A stretch of 64,000 nt of DNA from Streptomyces flaveolus (GCF_000716535.1 NZ_JNWV01000016.1:252781-316780), one strand, 5' to 3'; shown: positions 47,570 through 58,207, numbered from the stretch's first letter. A program made the numbers and translations. Notes: a model not told the origin generated them from the letters alone.

Positions 47570-49600
47570 GTGATGAGGAGCAGTCCGGAGACGACCACCC
47601 GCACGACAGGCGCGCACCGGGCGCATCGCGGGGCACGTGAGGCCCGTGACGCACGACGCGAAGCGCGCGAGAACCGTGAGGAGAAGGAGGCGCGCGACCG
47701 CGCCGCCGCGCGCACCGTCGCCCAGCGCACGCCGGCGCGCTACGAGCCGTACCTGGACGGCCTGTTCACCTACTGCCTGTCCGTCCTGTGCGACCACGAC
47801 ACGGCCACCGCCGCCCTCGGCGAGGTCCTCGCCCTGGCGGAACGGCGCGGTCACCGCGCCCCCGGGGCCCCCGGCGACCTCAGGGCCTGGCTGTACGCGC
47901 TGGCCCGCTGGGCCTGCCTCCGCAAGCTGGCCGAGGCCAAGCAGAAACGTCAGGCCACGCATGCGGCGGGGCGTGGCGGGGCGGGGGGCGCCGGGAAGGG
48001 GGCGGACGGGGGCGGCGGGAGGAAGTCCGACGGTGCCGGGAGGGGGAGGCCCGCGGGTACGGGCGGGGCGGGCGCCGGGGCGGACCGGGCTGCGGGGGCC
48101 GCCGGGACCGCGGGCGCGTCGGGGGACGCCGGGACCTCTCGGGCCGACGGAACCCCCGGCACCTCGGGGGAGGCCGGAACGTCCTGGGCCCACGGGTTCT
48201 ACCGAGCCGCCGGATCCGGCTCCGGCGGGCCCCCCGCCGGGGCACAGTGGCCCTCCGCCGCCGGGAGTTCCCGGGCTCCCGGGCGCACCGGCAAAGAGCC
48301 GCCCGCGTCAGCCCTCCCCCCGGACATCCAGGAGCAGCGGCGCCGAGAACTGGCGCTGCTGGCCTGGCCGGAGGCCGCCGGCACCACGCCCGAGCAGCGC
48401 GAGGCCCTGGAACTCGCCGTCCGGCACCACCTCGCCACCGACGAGGTCGCCGCCGTCCTCGGCATGGAGCCCGCCGCCGCGCGGGAACTGCTCGCCTCCG
48501 CCGCCTGCGAGGTCGAGCGCACGCGCGCGGCCCTGGCCGTGGTCGAGACGGGCGGCTGCCCGAGCGTGGCCCACCTCACCGGCGACAACCGGCTGGTCCT
48601 CAGCACGGCACTGCGCCGCGAGCTGGTCCGGCACGTCGACGACTGCCCGCGCTGCCGCCGCACCGCCGAGCGCGCGGTCCCCGGTCACTGGCCCGGCGCC
48701 ACGGTCACCCCCGCCGAGCTGCCCGTCCTGGAGGCTCCGCGCGCGGCCCTGGCACGCCACCCACGCGCGCGGGGCGCGGCCGTACCCCGCTTCGACCGGC
48801 GCGGCTTCCCGATGGACCCCAAGGACCGCGCGGCCCGCCGCGACCGCATCCGCGCGCGGGCGGTCACGACGACGGTGGTGGCCACGGTGGTCGCCGCGCC
48901 GGTCCTCGCCCTCTGGGCCGCCTACCGGGGCGGGCCGGCCGGGGACGACGACGGGCGCGCGGCGACCGCGCGGGAGGCGCAGGGTCCCGAGGCGCTCGGT
49001 GGCGACACGTCCGGCGGCTACGAGAACGCGGGGAACGCCAGCGTGAAGCCGGGCGTCCGCATGGGCAGGAACGGCAAGGCGGACGTCTCGGTCGAGGTCG
49101 TCAGCGTCGGCGGCATGGGCGGGAAGGGCGCGGGTCAGCTCGACGTCAGCGCCGCCAACGACGGCGACACGACCCTGATCACCCTCACGGCGTCCGGCGC
49201 GTCAGAGGTCCGCTGGTCGGTGTCCACGTCGGCCGGCTGGCTCTACTTCAGCCAGTCCTCGGGAACCCTGGAACCCGGTCGGACGTTGACGGTCAAGGTG
49301 TACGTGGACCACCTGCGCGAGCCGTCCGGCCACTGGCACGCGCGGGTGGCGGTGGCACCGGCGGGCGCGGTCGTCTCGATCGACGGCTACGGCACGGCAC
49401 CGAGCCGCCCGACCCCGCCCCCCGCCTCGCCCACACCCCCGTCGCCTCCGCCGAGCACACCGCCCACCGAGCCCCCCGCCACGCAGTCCCCACCGCCGAC
49501 GGACCCCACACCGACCCCGACGACCCCGCCCCCCTCGGACTCCCCGACCCCGACCCCCACCCCGACCGACACCGAGACGCCGGCCCCTACGGACAGCTAG
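47570..49600 (+). CDS. Hybrid membrane protein: sigma-70-like region, ZAS zinc motif, one span, BACON-like domain
   Basis: A 676-residue protein with an unusual design. Residues ~55-120 (YEPYLDGLFTYCLSVL, LRAWLYALARWACLRKLAE) resemble region 2 of ECF sigma factors, and ~265-330 (PEQREALELAVRHHLATDEV, AAVLGMEPAAARELLASAA) resemble region 4; the two are separated by a Gly/Ala-rich linker. Then comes His355-x3-Cys359-x2-Cys362 (HVDDCPRC), the zinc anti-sigma (ZAS) signature, then one span (about 431-453). The extracytoplasmic part holds a BACON-like Ig fold (LITLTASGASEVRWSVSTS, GTLEPGRTLTVKVYVD) and a Pro/Thr/Ser-rich tail. GTG or the next ATG is the start. DNA binding is unproven; it may be a degenerate sigma-derived regulator. 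Confidence 0.8.
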   Translation: MMRSSPETTTRTTGAHRAHRGAREARDARREARENREEKEARDRAAARTVAQRTPARYEPYLDGLFTYCLSVLCDHDTATAALGEVLALAERRGHRAPGAPGDLRAWLYALARWACLRKLAEAKQKRQATHAAGRGGAGGAGKGADGGGGRKSDGAGRGRPAGTGGAGAGADRAAGAAGTAGASGDAGTSRADGTPGTSGEAGTSWAHGFYRAAGSGSGGPPAGAQWPSAAGSSRAPGRTGKEPPASALPPDIQEQRRRELALLAWPEAAGTTPEQREALELAVRHHLATDEVAAVLGMEPAAARELLASAACEVERTRAALAVVETGGCPSVAHLTGDNRLVLSTALRRELVRHVDDCPRCRRTAERAVPGHWPGATVTPAELPVLEAPRAALARHPRARGAAVPRFDRRGFPMDPKDRAARRDRIRARAVTTTVVATVVAAPVLALWAAYRGGPAGDDDGRAATAREAQGPEALGGDTSGGYENAGNASVKPGVRMGRNGKADVSVEVVSVGGMGGKGAGQLDVSAANDGDTTLITLTASGASEVRWSVSTSAGWLYFSQSSGTLEPGRTLTVKVYVDHLREPSGHWHARVAVAPAGAVVSIDGYGTAPSRPTPPPASPTPPSPPPSTPPTEPPATQSPPPTDPTPTPTTPPPSDSPTPTPTPTDTETPAPTDS

Positions 49601-49660
49601 GAGGGGCCGGGACAAGGGCATTTCAGCCGAGCGAGCCGGGTGGGCGGGTGGAAAAGGCCG

Positions 49661-50494
49661 TCACTGGGCTTCCGGGTCGGCCGGGTGGGGCGCCAGCAGG
49701 GGCAACTGCGACGCCAGCCGCGCTTCGCACAGCTCGACCAGACGGTCGTACCCCGCCTTGCCCATCAGCTCGGTCAGCTCGGCCCGGTAGGAGACGTACA
49801 CCGGCTCGCCCGCGCCGTGCGCCGACGTCGCCGAGGTGCACCACCAGTGCAGGTCGTGCCCGCCCGGACCCCAGCCCCGGCGGTCGTACTCCCCGATGGA
49901 CACCTGAAGCACCCGCGTGTCGTCCGGCCGGTCGATCCAGTCGTACGTCCGCCGGATCGGCAGCTGCCAGCACACGTCCGGCTTGGTCTCCAGCGGCTCC
50001 CGACCCTCCTTCAGCGCCAGGATGTGCAGCGAGCAGCCGGCCCCGCCCGCGAACCCCGGCCGGTTCTGGAAGATGCACGACCCCTGGAACGGCCGCGTCT
50101 GCCGGGAACCCTCCTCGTCCTCGGAGACCCACCCGTTCCGCGTGCCCTCGTCATGGTGCTGCCAGATCTCCGGCGTGAGCCGCGCCACGTGCCCGGCGAC
50201 CCGCTTCTCGTCGTCCTCGTCGGAGAAGTGCGCCCCCAGCGTGCAGCACCCGTCGTCCGCACGGCCCGCCTGAATGCCCTGGCAGCCACTGCCGAAGATG
50301 CAGTTCCAGCGAGAGGTCAGCCATGTCAGATCGCAGCGGAAGACCTGCTCGTCGTCCGCCGGATCGGGAAACTCCACCCAGGCGCGGGCGAAGTCGAGCC
50401 CCTTCTCGTCGCCCATCTTCGCCTCCAGGGAGGTTTTGGCGGCCTTATGACTTTTGTCCGCCTTGTCGGCCTTCGCCTTTTTCGTCTTTGGCAC
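49661..50494 (-). CDS. Cysteine-rich cytosolic protein of unknown function
   Basis: A 277-residue protein with a Lys/Ala-rich start ([15 protein letters not shown]) and a core with about nine cysteines. These include [23 protein letters not shown] and [13 protein letters not shown], then [29 protein letters not shown] and VELCEAR. The spacing CxFGSGC...GCC suggests a metal or Fe-S site like the YkgJ/CxxCxxCC group, but I cannot assign a family. The start GTG 50494 is preferred; an ATG at 50524 would reach close to the divergent ppx gene. No signal peptide is seen. Function is not known. Confidence 0.75.
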   Translation of the reverse strand: MPKTKKAKADKADKSHKAAKTSLEAKMGDEKGLDFARAWVEFPDPADDEQVFRCDLTWLTSRWNCIFGSGCQGIQAGRADDGCCTLGAHFSDEDDEKRVAGHVARLTPEIWQHHDEGTRNGWVSEDEEGSRQTRPFQGSCIFQNRPGFAGGAGCSLHILALKEGREPLETKPDVCWQLPIRRTYDWIDRPDDTRVLQVSIGEYDRRGWGPGGHDLHWWCTSATSAHGAGEPVYVSYRAELTELMGKAGYDRLVELCEARLASQLPLLAPHPADPEAQ

Positions 50495-50565
50495 GCGTCC
50501 AGGGTAAGTGGCCCGGCGCCGCATCGGGGACCGAGGACGGACGTTGGGGCAGTAGCGTTCCGTAC

Positions 50566-51498
50566 ATGAGACTCGGTGTCCTGGACGTGGGTTCGAACAC
50601 GGTGCATCTGCTGGTGGTGGACGCCCACCCCGGCGCGTGCCCGCTGCCCGCGCATTCGCACAAGGCCGAACTCCGGCTCGCCCAGCTCCTCGACGACAGC
50701 GGTGCCATCGGCGACGAAGGCATCGACCAACTGATCGCCGTCGTACGGGACGCGCTCCAGGCCGCCGAGGACAAGGGCGTCGAGGACCTGCTGCCGTTCG
50801 CGACCTCCGCCGTCCGCGAGGCCACCAACGCCGACGACGTCCTCCAACGCGTGGCCGACGAGACCGGCGTACGACTCCAGGTCCTCACCGGAGCGGAGGA
50901 GGCCCGGCTCACCTTCCTCGCCGTACGCCGCTGGTTCGGCTGGTCCGCCGGGAGGCTGCTGGTCCTGGACATCGGCGGCGGCTCCCTGGAGATCGCCTTC
51001 GGCATAGACGAGGAACCGGACGCGGCCGTCTCCCTCCCGCTCGGCGCCGGCCGCCTCACCGCCGGCTGGCTGCCCGGCGATCCGCCCGCCCCCGAGGACG
51101 TCCGCGCCCTGCGCCGCCACGTCCGCACGGAGATCGCCCGCACGGTCGGCGAATTCAGCCGCTTCGGCGCCCCCGACCACGTGGTCGCCACCTCCAAGAC
51201 CTTCAAACAGCTCGCCCGCATCGCCGGCGCCGCCCGCAGTGCCGAGGGCCCCTACGTCCAGCGCGAACTCAAGCGCGAGTCCCTGGAGGCCTGGGTGCCG
51301 CGCCTGTCCGGCATGACGGTGGAACAGCGCGCCGAACTGCCCGGCGTCTCGGAGGGCAGGGCCGGCCAGCTCCTCGCCGGCGCCCTGGTCGCCGAAGGCG
51401 CGATGGATCTCTTCGGGGTGGAGAAACTGGAGATCTGCCCCTGGGCCCTGAGGGAGGGCGTCATCCTCCGGCGCCTCGACCACATGGGTTCCGCGTGA
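50566..51498 (+). CDS. Ppx/GppA-family phosphatase
   Basis: A 310-residue ASKHA-fold protein. It shows [16 protein letters not shown] (phosphate 1), [16 protein letters not shown], the glutamate-containing [12 protein letters not shown] loop, [15 protein letters not shown] (phosphate 2), and [10 protein letters not shown]. The family removes phosphate from polyphosphate ends or from pppGpp. This short single-domain form, as in mycobacterial Ppx1/2, could have either activity, so the substrate is open. It is divergent from the Cys-rich gene with a 71-base spacer. Fold and phosphatase family are secure. Confidence 0.92.
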   Translation: MRLGVLDVGSNTVHLLVVDAHPGACPLPAHSHKAELRLAQLLDDSGAIGDEGIDQLIAVVRDALQAAEDKGVEDLLPFATSAVREATNADDVLQRVADETGVRLQVLTGAEEARLTFLAVRRWFGWSAGRLLVLDIGGGSLEIAFGIDEEPDAAVSLPLGAGRLTAGWLPGDPPAPEDVRALRRHVRTEIARTVGEFSRFGAPDHVVATSKTFKQLARIAGAARSAEGPYVQRELKRESLEAWVPRLSGMTVEQRAELPGVSEGRAGQLLAGALVAEGAMDLFGVEKLEICPWALREGVILRRLDHMGSA

Positions 51499-51614
51499 GC
51501 GCCCCGAGGGGGCGCGGGGAACCGCGCGGGAAGCGACCACGCACCCGCAGCCGCGCAAATGGCAAACCTCACAACGGCGAATAGGCACCCAACACCCGAG
51601 CCCCTCGGCGCCGT

Positions 51615-52448
51615 ATGGTGACGGACGTGGCTGAACCAAGGGACGTGGACGTGCGCATCGCGCTCTCGACCGCCTCCGTCTACCCCGAGTCGACGGCGAC
51701 GGCCTTCGAGATCGCCGCGCGCCTCGGTTACGACGGCGTCGAGGTCATGGTGTGGACCGACCCGGTCAGCCAGGACATCGAGGCGCTGCGTCGCCTGTCG
51801 GACTACCACGGCATCCCGATCCTCGCCGTCCACGCCCCGTGCCTGCTGATCACCCAGCGGGTCTGGTCCACCGACCCCTGGGTCAAGCTCCAGCGGGCCA
51901 GGGCGGCGGCGGAGAAGCTGGACGCCTCCACCGTCGTCGTCCACCCGCCCTTCCGCTGGCAGCGGCAGTACGCCCGGGAGTTCGTCGACGGGATCTGGCG
52001 GATGGCGAACGAGACGGACGTACGGTTCGCCGTCGAGAACATGTACCCCTGGCGCTACCGCGACCGCGAGATGCTCGCCTACGCCCCCGACTGGGACGTC
52101 ACCAACGACGACTACCGGCACTTCACGATCGACCTCAGCCACACGGCGACGGCCCGCACCGACGCCCTCGGCATGATCGACCGCATGGGGGACCGGCTCG
52201 GGCACGTCCACCTCGCCGACGGCCGGGGCTCCGCCAAGGACGAGCACCTGGTGCCCGGCCGGGGCACCCAGCCCTGCGCCGAGCTGCTGGAGCGCCTGGT
52301 GCGCACCGGCTTCGACGGCCATGTCGTGATCGAGGTCAACACCCGGCGGGCGATGTCCGGCGCCGAGCGCGAGGCCGACCTCGCCGAGGCCCTGGAGTAC
52401 ACGCGCAAGCACCTGACCGCGGCCGCCGTGCGGGTGACCCGCCGATGA
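51615..52448 (+). CDS. Sugar phosphate isomerase/epimerase-type TIM-barrel protein
   Basis: A 277-residue AP-endonuclease-family-2 TIM barrel (xylose isomerase-like). It has [107 protein letters not shown] and [10 protein letters not shown]. The Glu/Asp/His residues in these motifs form the usual divalent metal site. The substrate is unknown; both sugar-phosphate epimerases and endonuclease-IV relatives share the fold. GTG codons a little further on (51627 or 51651) are alternative starts. It overlaps the tetR gene (ATGA). Confidence 0.85.
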   Translation: MVTDVAEPRDVDVRIALSTASVYPESTATAFEIAARLGYDGVEVMVWTDPVSQDIEALRRLSDYHGIPILAVHAPCLLITQRVWSTDPWVKLQRARAAAEKLDASTVVVHPPFRWQRQYAREFVDGIWRMANETDVRFAVENMYPWRYRDREMLAYAPDWDVTNDDYRHFTIDLSHTATARTDALGMIDRMGDRLGHVHLADGRGSAKDEHLVPGRGTQPCAELLERLVRTGFDGHVVIEVNTRRAMSGAEREADLAEALEYTRKHLTAAAVRVTRR

Positions 52449-53080
52449 CCGCCACCCCGCCCGCGAACGACACCGCGCCCGAGCCCCCCGCCCGGCGCCG
52501 GGGCCGGCCCCCGCGTGGCGAGTCGGCCGGCACCCGGGACCGTATCCTCGCCGCCGCCCGCGAGGAGTTCTCCGCACGTGGGTACGAGAAGACGTCCGTA
52601 CGCGGCATCGCCAAGGCCGCCGGCGTCGACTCGGCGCTCGTCCACCACTACTTCGGCACCAAGGAGCAGGTCTTCGAAGCGGCCATCGAAGTCGCCTTCG
52701 CCCCCGCGCTGAACGCGCCGGAGGCGGTCGCCGAGGGCCCCCCGGACGCCGTCGGCGAGCGGCTGACCCGGTTCATCTTCGGCATCTGGGAGAACCCCAC
52801 CACCCGCACCCCGCTGCTCGCGATCGTGCGCTCCGCCGTCAACAACGACACGGCCGCCGCCGTCTTCCGCCGCCTGATCGCCACCCAGCTGCTGCGCCGC
52901 ATCGCCGCCCAGCTGGAGCTGCCGGACGCCGAGCTGCGCGCCGAGCTGGCGGCCGCCCAGATCGTGGGCTGTGCCATGCTCCGGTACGTGATCAAGGTGG
53001 AGCCGCTGGCGTCGGCGGACCTGGAGCGGATCATCGCCCGGGTCGCCCCCGTCGTACAGGGGCATCTGACGGCTCCGTGA
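52445..53080 (+). CDS. TetR-family transcriptional regulator
   Basis: A 211-residue regulator: a disordered Pro/Arg-rich start ([14 protein letters not shown]), a TetR helix-turn-helix ([48 protein letters not shown]), and a helical ligand domain of the TetR C-terminal type with [21 protein letters not shown]. It is translationally coupled to the TIM-barrel gene by ATGA, so its ligand could relate to that enzyme. No clear operator is seen. ilvD follows 94 bases later on the same strand. Confidence 0.92.
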   Translation: MTATPPANDTAPEPPARRRGRPPRGESAGTRDRILAAAREEFSARGYEKTSVRGIAKAAGVDSALVHHYFGTKEQVFEAAIEVAFAPALNAPEAVAEGPPDAVGERLTRFIFGIWENPTTRTPLLAIVRSAVNNDTAAAVFRRLIATQLLRRIAAQLELPDAELRAELAAAQIVGCAMLRYVIKVEPLASADLERIIARVAPVVQGHLTAP

Positions 53081-53174
53081 AACGCGCGTCCCGCGATTCG
53101 GACACCTCGTCCCGCCACCTGGATGACCGGCGTACGCTCGATAAAGCCAGATCCGTCTGAAGGAGCGAGCGACG

Positions 53175-55028
53175 ATGCCCGAGCTGAGGTCCCGCACAGT
53201 CACCCACGGCCGCAACATGGCGGGCGCCCGCGCCCTTATGCGCGCCTCCGGTGTACCCGGTGCGGACATCGGCCGAAAGCCGATCATCGCCGTCGCGAAC
53301 TCCTTCACCGAGTTCGTGCCGGGCCACACCCACCTCCAGCCGGTCGGCCGGATCGTCAGCGAGGCGATCAAGGAGGCGGGCGGCATCCCGCGCGAGTTCA
53401 ACACGATCGCGGTCGACGACGGCATCGCCATGGGCCACGGCGGCATGCTGTACTCCCTGCCCTCCCGCGACCTGATCGCGGACTCGGTCGAGTACATGGT
53501 CGAGGCCCACTGCGCCGACGCCCTGGTCTGCATCTCCAACTGCGACAAGATCACCCCGGGCATGCTGCTGGCCGCCCTGCGCCTGAACATCCCGACGGTC
53601 TTCGTCTCCGGCGGCCCCATGGAGTCCGGCCGCGCCACCCTCGTGGACGGCACGGTCCGCACGCTCGACCTGGTCGACGCGATCTCCGACGCCGTCAACG
53701 ACAAGATCTCCGACGAGGACATCCTCCGCATCGAGGAGAACGCCTGCCCGACCTGCGGCAGCTGTTCCGGCATGTTCACCGCCAACTCGATGAACTGCCT
53801 CACCGAGGCCATCGGCCTCTCCCTGCCCGGCAACGGCTCGGTCCTCGCCACCCACACCGCGCGCAAGCAGCTCTACGTCGACGCGGCCCGCACGGTCATG
53901 GACCTCACCCGCCGCTACTACGAGCAGGACGACGACACCGTCCTGCCCCGCAACATCGCCACCTTCCAGGCCTTCGAGAACGCCATGGCCCTGGACATCG
54001 CGATGGGCGGCTCCACCAACACGATCCTGCACCTGCTGGCCGCCGCCCAGGAGGCGGGCGTCCCGTTCGGCCTGGACCAGATCGACGCCGTCTCGCGCCG
54101 CGTGCCCTGCCTGGCCAAGGTGGCCCCCAACGTCGCCAAGAACCGCACCTACTACATGGAGGACGTGCACCGCGCCGGCGGCATCCCCGCCCTCCTCGGC
54201 GAACTGCACCGCGCCGGCCTGCTCAACGAGGACGTCCACGCCGTCCACAGCCCGTCCCTGTCCGACTGGCTGAAGACCTGGGACGTCCGCGGCGGCTCCC
54301 CCTCCCCGGAGGCCGTGGAGCTGTGGCACGCGGCGCCCGGCTGCGTCCGCTCCGCCGAGGCCTTCTCCCAGTCCGAGCGCTGGGAGGCGCTGGACGACGA
54401 CGCCGAGAACGGCTGCATCCGCTCCGTCGAGCACGCGTACTCCAAGGACGGCGGCCTCGCGGTCCTGCGCGGCAACCTCGCCGTCGACGGCTGCGTGGTC
54501 AAGACGGCCGGCGTCGACGAGTCGATCTGGACCTTCGAGGGCCCGGCGGTCGTCTGCGAGTCCCAGGAGGAGGCCGTCCAGCGCATCCTCACCCAGGAGG
54601 TCAAGGACGGCGACGTCGTCGTCATCCGCTACGAGGGCCCCAAGGGCGGCCCCGGCATGCAGGAGATGCTGTACCCGACCTCGTACCTGAAGGGCCGCGG
54701 CCTCGGCAAGACCTGCGCCCTGATCACCGACGGCCGCTTCTCCGGCGGCACCTCGGGCCTCTCCATCGGCCACGCCTCGCCCGAGGCGGCCTCCGGCGGC
54801 ACGATCGCCCTGGTCCAGGACGGCGACCGCATCCGCATCGACATCCCGGCCCGCACGATCGAGCTGCTGGTCGACGAGGCCGAGCTGGCCCGTCGCGAGC
54901 AGGCCCTGAACGGCGTCTACGCCCCGAAGAACCGCGAACGCAAGGTCTCCGCCGCCCTCCGTGCCTACGCGGCGATGGCCACCAGCGCGGACAAGGGCGC
55001 GGTGCGCGACGTGTCCCGCCTGGGCTGA
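53175..55028 (+). CDS. ilvD: Dihydroxy-acid dehydratase (IlvD)
   Basis: Dehydrates 2,3-dihydroxy acids to 2-oxo acids in isoleucine, valine and pantothenate synthesis, using an Fe-S cluster and magnesium. The 617-residue product shows cluster cysteines Cys119/Cys123 ([11 protein letters not shown]) and Cys191-x2-Cys194-x2-Cys197 ([11 protein letters not shown]), and [14 protein letters not shown] plus [16 protein letters not shown] near the active site. The length matches the E. coli-type enzyme. GAAGGAGC precedes the ATG. A wobble-containing hairpin follows the stop. Its 2-oxoisovalerate product feeds the panC operon elsewhere in the window. Confidence 0.96.
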   Translation: MPELRSRTVTHGRNMAGARALMRASGVPGADIGRKPIIAVANSFTEFVPGHTHLQPVGRIVSEAIKEAGGIPREFNTIAVDDGIAMGHGGMLYSLPSRDLIADSVEYMVEAHCADALVCISNCDKITPGMLLAALRLNIPTVFVSGGPMESGRATLVDGTVRTLDLVDAISDAVNDKISDEDILRIEENACPTCGSCSGMFTANSMNCLTEAIGLSLPGNGSVLATHTARKQLYVDAARTVMDLTRRYYEQDDDTVLPRNIATFQAFENAMALDIAMGGSTNTILHLLAAAQEAGVPFGLDQIDAVSRRVPCLAKVAPNVAKNRTYYMEDVHRAGGIPALLGELHRAGLLNEDVHAVHSPSLSDWLKTWDVRGGSPSPEAVELWHAAPGCVRSAEAFSQSERWEALDDDAENGCIRSVEHAYSKDGGLAVLRGNLAVDGCVVKTAGVDESIWTFEGPAVVCESQEEAVQRILTQEVKDGDVVVIRYEGPKGGPGMQEMLYPTSYLKGRGLGKTCALITDGRFSGGTSGLSIGHASPEAASGGTIALVQDGDRIRIDIPARTIELLVDEAELARREQALNGVYAPKNRERKVSAALRAYAAMATSADKGAVRDVSRLG

Positions 55029-55038
55029 ACATCGTCAG

Positions 55039-55070
55039 GAAGGGCCGCTCCCGGTAGGGGGCGGTCCTTC
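55039..55070. terminator. Hairpin terminator after ilvD
   Basis: Arms 55039-55052 and 55057-55070 pair over 14 bases with two G-T wobbles around a GGTA tetraloop, 11 bases past the ilvD stop. The convergent kinase gene ends about 135 bases beyond. Confidence 0.75.
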
Positions 55071-55205
55071 GCCGTACCACGGGGGCGTTGGCCGTCTACA
55101 GGCTCACGGGGGGGCCTTCTCCGGTCTCACCGGAGGCCTGGCCTTCTCCAGCCTGACCAGGGCGTTCGCCGCCCCCGCGGCGCCGGCCTCGCACCGCGTC
55201 CGGGG

Positions 55206-57371
55206 TCACCAGGCCGACGGTTTCCCGCCGTCCACGGCGAAGACCGTGCCGTCGGGCGCCGCTGCGAGGACGCGGCCGCCGACCGGCACCGGCGCCGGCG
55301 GGGTGCTCATGACCTCCGCCGAGTTCGCGCCCAGCCGCGCCGGCGTCTGCCCGACCAGCCTGCCGTTCCCGGCGTCGACGGCGAGCAGCCGGCCGTCGCT
55401 CGCGGTGAGGTACACCCGCCCGCCGCGCACGACGGGTGCCGAACCGCGGCTCACCGACGTCTCCAGGTGCCACAGGTGCCTGCCCGACCGCCCCGACGCC
55501 ATGTCCACGGCGTCCAGGGAACCGCCGGTGGCCAGCACGTACACGACGTTCCCGCGCACGGTCGCGTGCGCGCCGTCGAGGACGGCGGGCAGCGCGACGC
55601 GCCGGATCGCGCCCGTACCGGGGGTGTAGCGGACGATCTCCTTGGCGCCGTACGCGTTGTCCACGGCCAGGAAGAACACCGAACCGTCCTGCGCCGCGAA
55701 CGGCTTGAGCCAGCCGCCGAGCCGTACGTCCCACCGCACCTGGCCCGTGCCCGGGTCCACGGCGGTCACCTGGGTGCTCGTCCCGTCGGCGGCCGTACGC
55801 GTCGCGAAGGCCGTCGACGCGCCGGGGAACGCGTCGAGGGACGGCACGCCCTGACCGGGCACCGTGCTGTGCCAGCGGGTGGCGCCGTTCGCGCCGTCCA
55901 CACCGGTGACCGTGCCGTCGGCGCTGGTGAGCAGGGCCGTGTCACCGGCGTACCGCACGGTCGTCCCGGCCGGCAGCCGCCGCTGCCACACCTGCCTGCC
56001 CGTGGCCGGATCCAGCCCCGCGAGCCGTGAGCCGCCGTCCGTGTACGGCTGGACCAGTCCGCCGGAGAGGGCGGGGGGCCCGCTCGTGGACCGGGTGTCG
56101 ACCGAGCGTCGCCACAGCAGCCCGCCGTCGCCCGCGGAGAGCGCGAAGACGACACCCGGCCGCGCGCAGAACACCTCCCCGGCCCCGTACACGCACTGCG
56201 GCATGCCCTCGCCGCCGACCGCCGGCCGGGCCGTCCACGTGCCGGCGGAAGCCGACGTCAGGGTCGGCTCGCTCTCCCTCTTGCGCGCCTGATCGTTTCC
56301 TCCGGACGCCCACACGGAGACGAGCGCACTGAGCAGCGCCAGCCCGAGACCACCGGCCCCCAACGCCACCGCCCGCCGACGCCCCAGGCGGCGGAGCGTG
56401 CGCCGGCCGGCACCCCCGGAACGACCTGCCCCCGCCGGAGCGCCCCCTGCCTCCTCCCCGGCTTCCGCCGGAGCCCGGTCCTCGCTCGCCCCTCGCTCTT
56501 CACCCGTCCGCTGCGCCGGTATGAACGCCTGGGTGTCGTACGAGGCCGCCACCGAGCGCAGTTCCCGCATCAGCTCGTCCGGCGTGGGCCGGTCCGCGGG
56601 CTCCTTGGCGAGGCACCGGCGGACCAGCGGTGCGAGCCCTTCCGGTACGCCGATCAGGTCGGGCTCGTCGTGGACCACCTGGTAGGCGACGACGTACGGG
56701 CTGTCGGAGTCGAACGGCCCGCGCCCGGTGGCCGCGTGCACCATGACCGAACCGAGCGCGAAGATGTCCGCGGCCGGGCCGACCTCACGGGGCCGCCGGA
56801 ACTGCTCGGGCGCCATGAACGGCGGAGTGCCGATCAACTTTCCGGTCTCGGTGCGCAGTTCACTGTCCTTGGGCCGGGAGATGCCGAAGTCGATGACTTT
56901 CGGCCCGTCCTCGGCGAGCAGCACGTTGCTGGGCTTGAGATCCCGGTGCACGACCCCGACCCGATGGATGTCCCGCAGCGCCTCCGCGAGCCCGGCCATC
57001 AGCCGGCGCAGCTGCTCCGCGGGCATGGGGCCCTTCCGCTTCACATGCTCGGAGAGGGTCGGTCCGGGGATGAACAGGGTGGCCATCCACGGGCGTTCGG
57101 CCTCGGGATCGGCGTCCACGACGGGCGCCGTGAAGGCCCCGCTGACCCTCCGCGCGGCGGCCACCTCCTGCCGGAAACGGCCCCTGAACTCGGAATCCTT
57201 CGCGAACTCGGCGTGTACGACCTTCACCGCGAGCCGCATCCCGGAGGTACTGCGGGCGAGGTGTACGACCCCCATGCCGCCGGAGCCCAGGCAGGACTCC
57301 AGCCGGTAGTGCCCGGCGTACTCCGGAAGTTCCGCTTCCGCGCCCGCTCCGGTGTTGCGCTGTGGCGCCAT
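55206..57371 (-). CDS. Membrane Ser/Thr protein kinase with PQQ-like beta-propeller sensor
   Basis: A 721-residue PASTA-less STPK, similar in design to AfsK. The kinase domain spans about residues 20-280: glycine loop GSGGMGVVHLA, ATP-binding Lys in LAVKVV, catalytic HRDLKPSNVLL, DFGIS, and APEQ in the activation segment. A Pro/Ala/Glu-rich linker is followed by one span (about 345-367). The extracytoplasmic part has PQQ-type propeller repeats with repeated GxVxAVD and GxxxW motifs (LAGLDPATGRQVWQRRL, VTAVDPGTGQVRWDV). ATG 57371 is the start. It is divergent from a gene with an SH3 domain. The ligand is not known. Confidence 0.93.
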   Translation of the reverse strand: MAPQRNTGAGAEAELPEYAGHYRLESCLGSGGMGVVHLARSTSGMRLAVKVVHAEFAKDSEFRGRFRQEVAAARRVSGAFTAPVVDADPEAERPWMATLFIPGPTLSEHVKRKGPMPAEQLRRLMAGLAEALRDIHRVGVVHRDLKPSNVLLAEDGPKVIDFGISRPKDSELRTETGKLIGTPPFMAPEQFRRPREVGPAADIFALGSVMVHAATGRGPFDSDSPYVVAYQVVHDEPDLIGVPEGLAPLVRRCLAKEPADRPTPDELMRELRSVAASYDTQAFIPAQRTGEERGASEDRAPAEAGEEAGGAPAGAGRSGGAGRRTLRRLGRRRAVALGAGGLGLALLSALVSVWASGGNDQARKRESEPTLTSASAGTWTARPAVGGEGMPQCVYGAGEVFCARPGVVFALSAGDGGLLWRRSVDTRSTSGPPALSGGLVQPYTDGGSRLAGLDPATGRQVWQRRLPAGTTVRYAGDTALLTSADGTVTGVDGANGATRWHSTVPGQGVPSLDAFPGASTAFATRTAADGTSTQVTAVDPGTGQVRWDVRLGGWLKPFAAQDGSVFFLAVDNAYGAKEIVRYTPGTGAIRRVALPAVLDGAHATVRGNVVYVLATGGSLDAVDMASGRSGRHLWHLETSVSRGSAPVVRGGRVYLTASDGRLLAVDAGNGRLVGQTPARLGANSAEVMSTPPAPVPVGGRVLAAAPDGTVFAVDGGKPSAW

Positions 57372-57525
57372 GGACCACCCCCGTGCTGTTCGTCCGCGCG
57401 CGCGACGCACGGAGCCTAGTCGATGACTCGTACGAGACAGAGGCGGCTTGCTAGCGTCTGCGTGCGAGTCGCGCACCTGCGTTTCGCGCCGAGTTGCGAG
57501 AGAACAACGGGGGAGGTCCATTTTC

Positions 57526-57870
57526 ATGTCAGTCGACCGCGCACAAGAGGCCGAGGCCACCGAGAACGGCGTCGACGGCACCGGTGGTGCCGAGAAGGTG
57601 GTGACGGAGGCGGCGGCAGCCGTCCGCACCTACGCCGTCGCGCCCGGCGTCCGGCTGAACGTCCGCAGCGGCCCGGGCACCCAGTACAACCTGGTCCGCG
57701 TCCTGCCGGAGGGCGTCCGGGTACCGATCTACTGCCAGACACCCGGCACGACGGTGTCGGGCACCTACGGCACCACGAACATCTGGGACCTCATCGACAG
57801 CGGTGAGTACGTCTCGGACGCCTACGTCCAGACGGGCACCGACGGCTACATCGCCCCACGCTGCGGCTGA
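57526..57870 (+). CDS. Small SH3-domain (SH3b) protein without signal peptide
   Basis: A 114-residue protein: an acidic N-terminus (DRAQEAEATENGVDGTGG), then a bacterial SH3 domain (RTYAVAPGVRLNVRSGPGTQYNLVRVL, with the RSGPGT motif) and a C-terminus with two cysteines (PIYCQTP and APRC). No signal peptide is visible, which is odd because most such SH3 domains act in the envelope. GGGAGG stands before the ATG. It is divergent from the kinase gene with a 154-base spacer that must hold both promoters. A role with the kinase is possible. Confidence 0.82.
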   Translation: MSVDRAQEAEATENGVDGTGGAEKVVTEAAAAVRTYAVAPGVRLNVRSGPGTQYNLVRVLPEGVRVPIYCQTPGTTVSGTYGTTNIWDLIDSGEYVSDAYVQTGTDGYIAPRCG

Positions 57871-58207
57871 CACCGTCCGGCGGGCGCCGGGGCCGGCCGG
57901 GACGTGCTGGGCTCTCTGGGTTCGGCCGGCACTGGCCGGAGCCTGCACCTGGCACGGCCGGCACCGGGAGCCGTCCCATCCCGTCGGGGTCATGCCCCGG
58001 CGGGGTGGGGGTCGCCGGGGTCGTGCCGCGGCGGGGCCGGAGCCGTGGGGGCCACGCTTCGGCGGCGTGGGACCGCACGGCCAGGCTTCAGCGGAGCCGG
58101 GGCCGCCGACGCGGAATCCTCACCCAGCCGGCACCGCATCCCGGCCGGCGGGCGCCCGGCCAAGACCCCGCCCGAAGCCCGTCCGCCGACGGCGTCATAA
58201 TCGTGCT
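57871..58207. other. 337-base G+C-rich spacer
   Basis: No gene is supported. The sequence is a run of short GCCGG/GGCCG words with several weak hairpins (for example GGTCATGCCCCGG near 57988). Its final bases carry the CATAAT promoter element of the next gene. Confidence 0.6.
58196..58201 (+). promoter_or_regulatory. -10 element giving a probably leaderless transcript
   Basis: CATAAT ends six bases before the GTG start of the next gene, so transcription should begin at the start codon itself. No good -35 box is present, and no ribosome site precedes the GTG. Confidence 0.55.
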
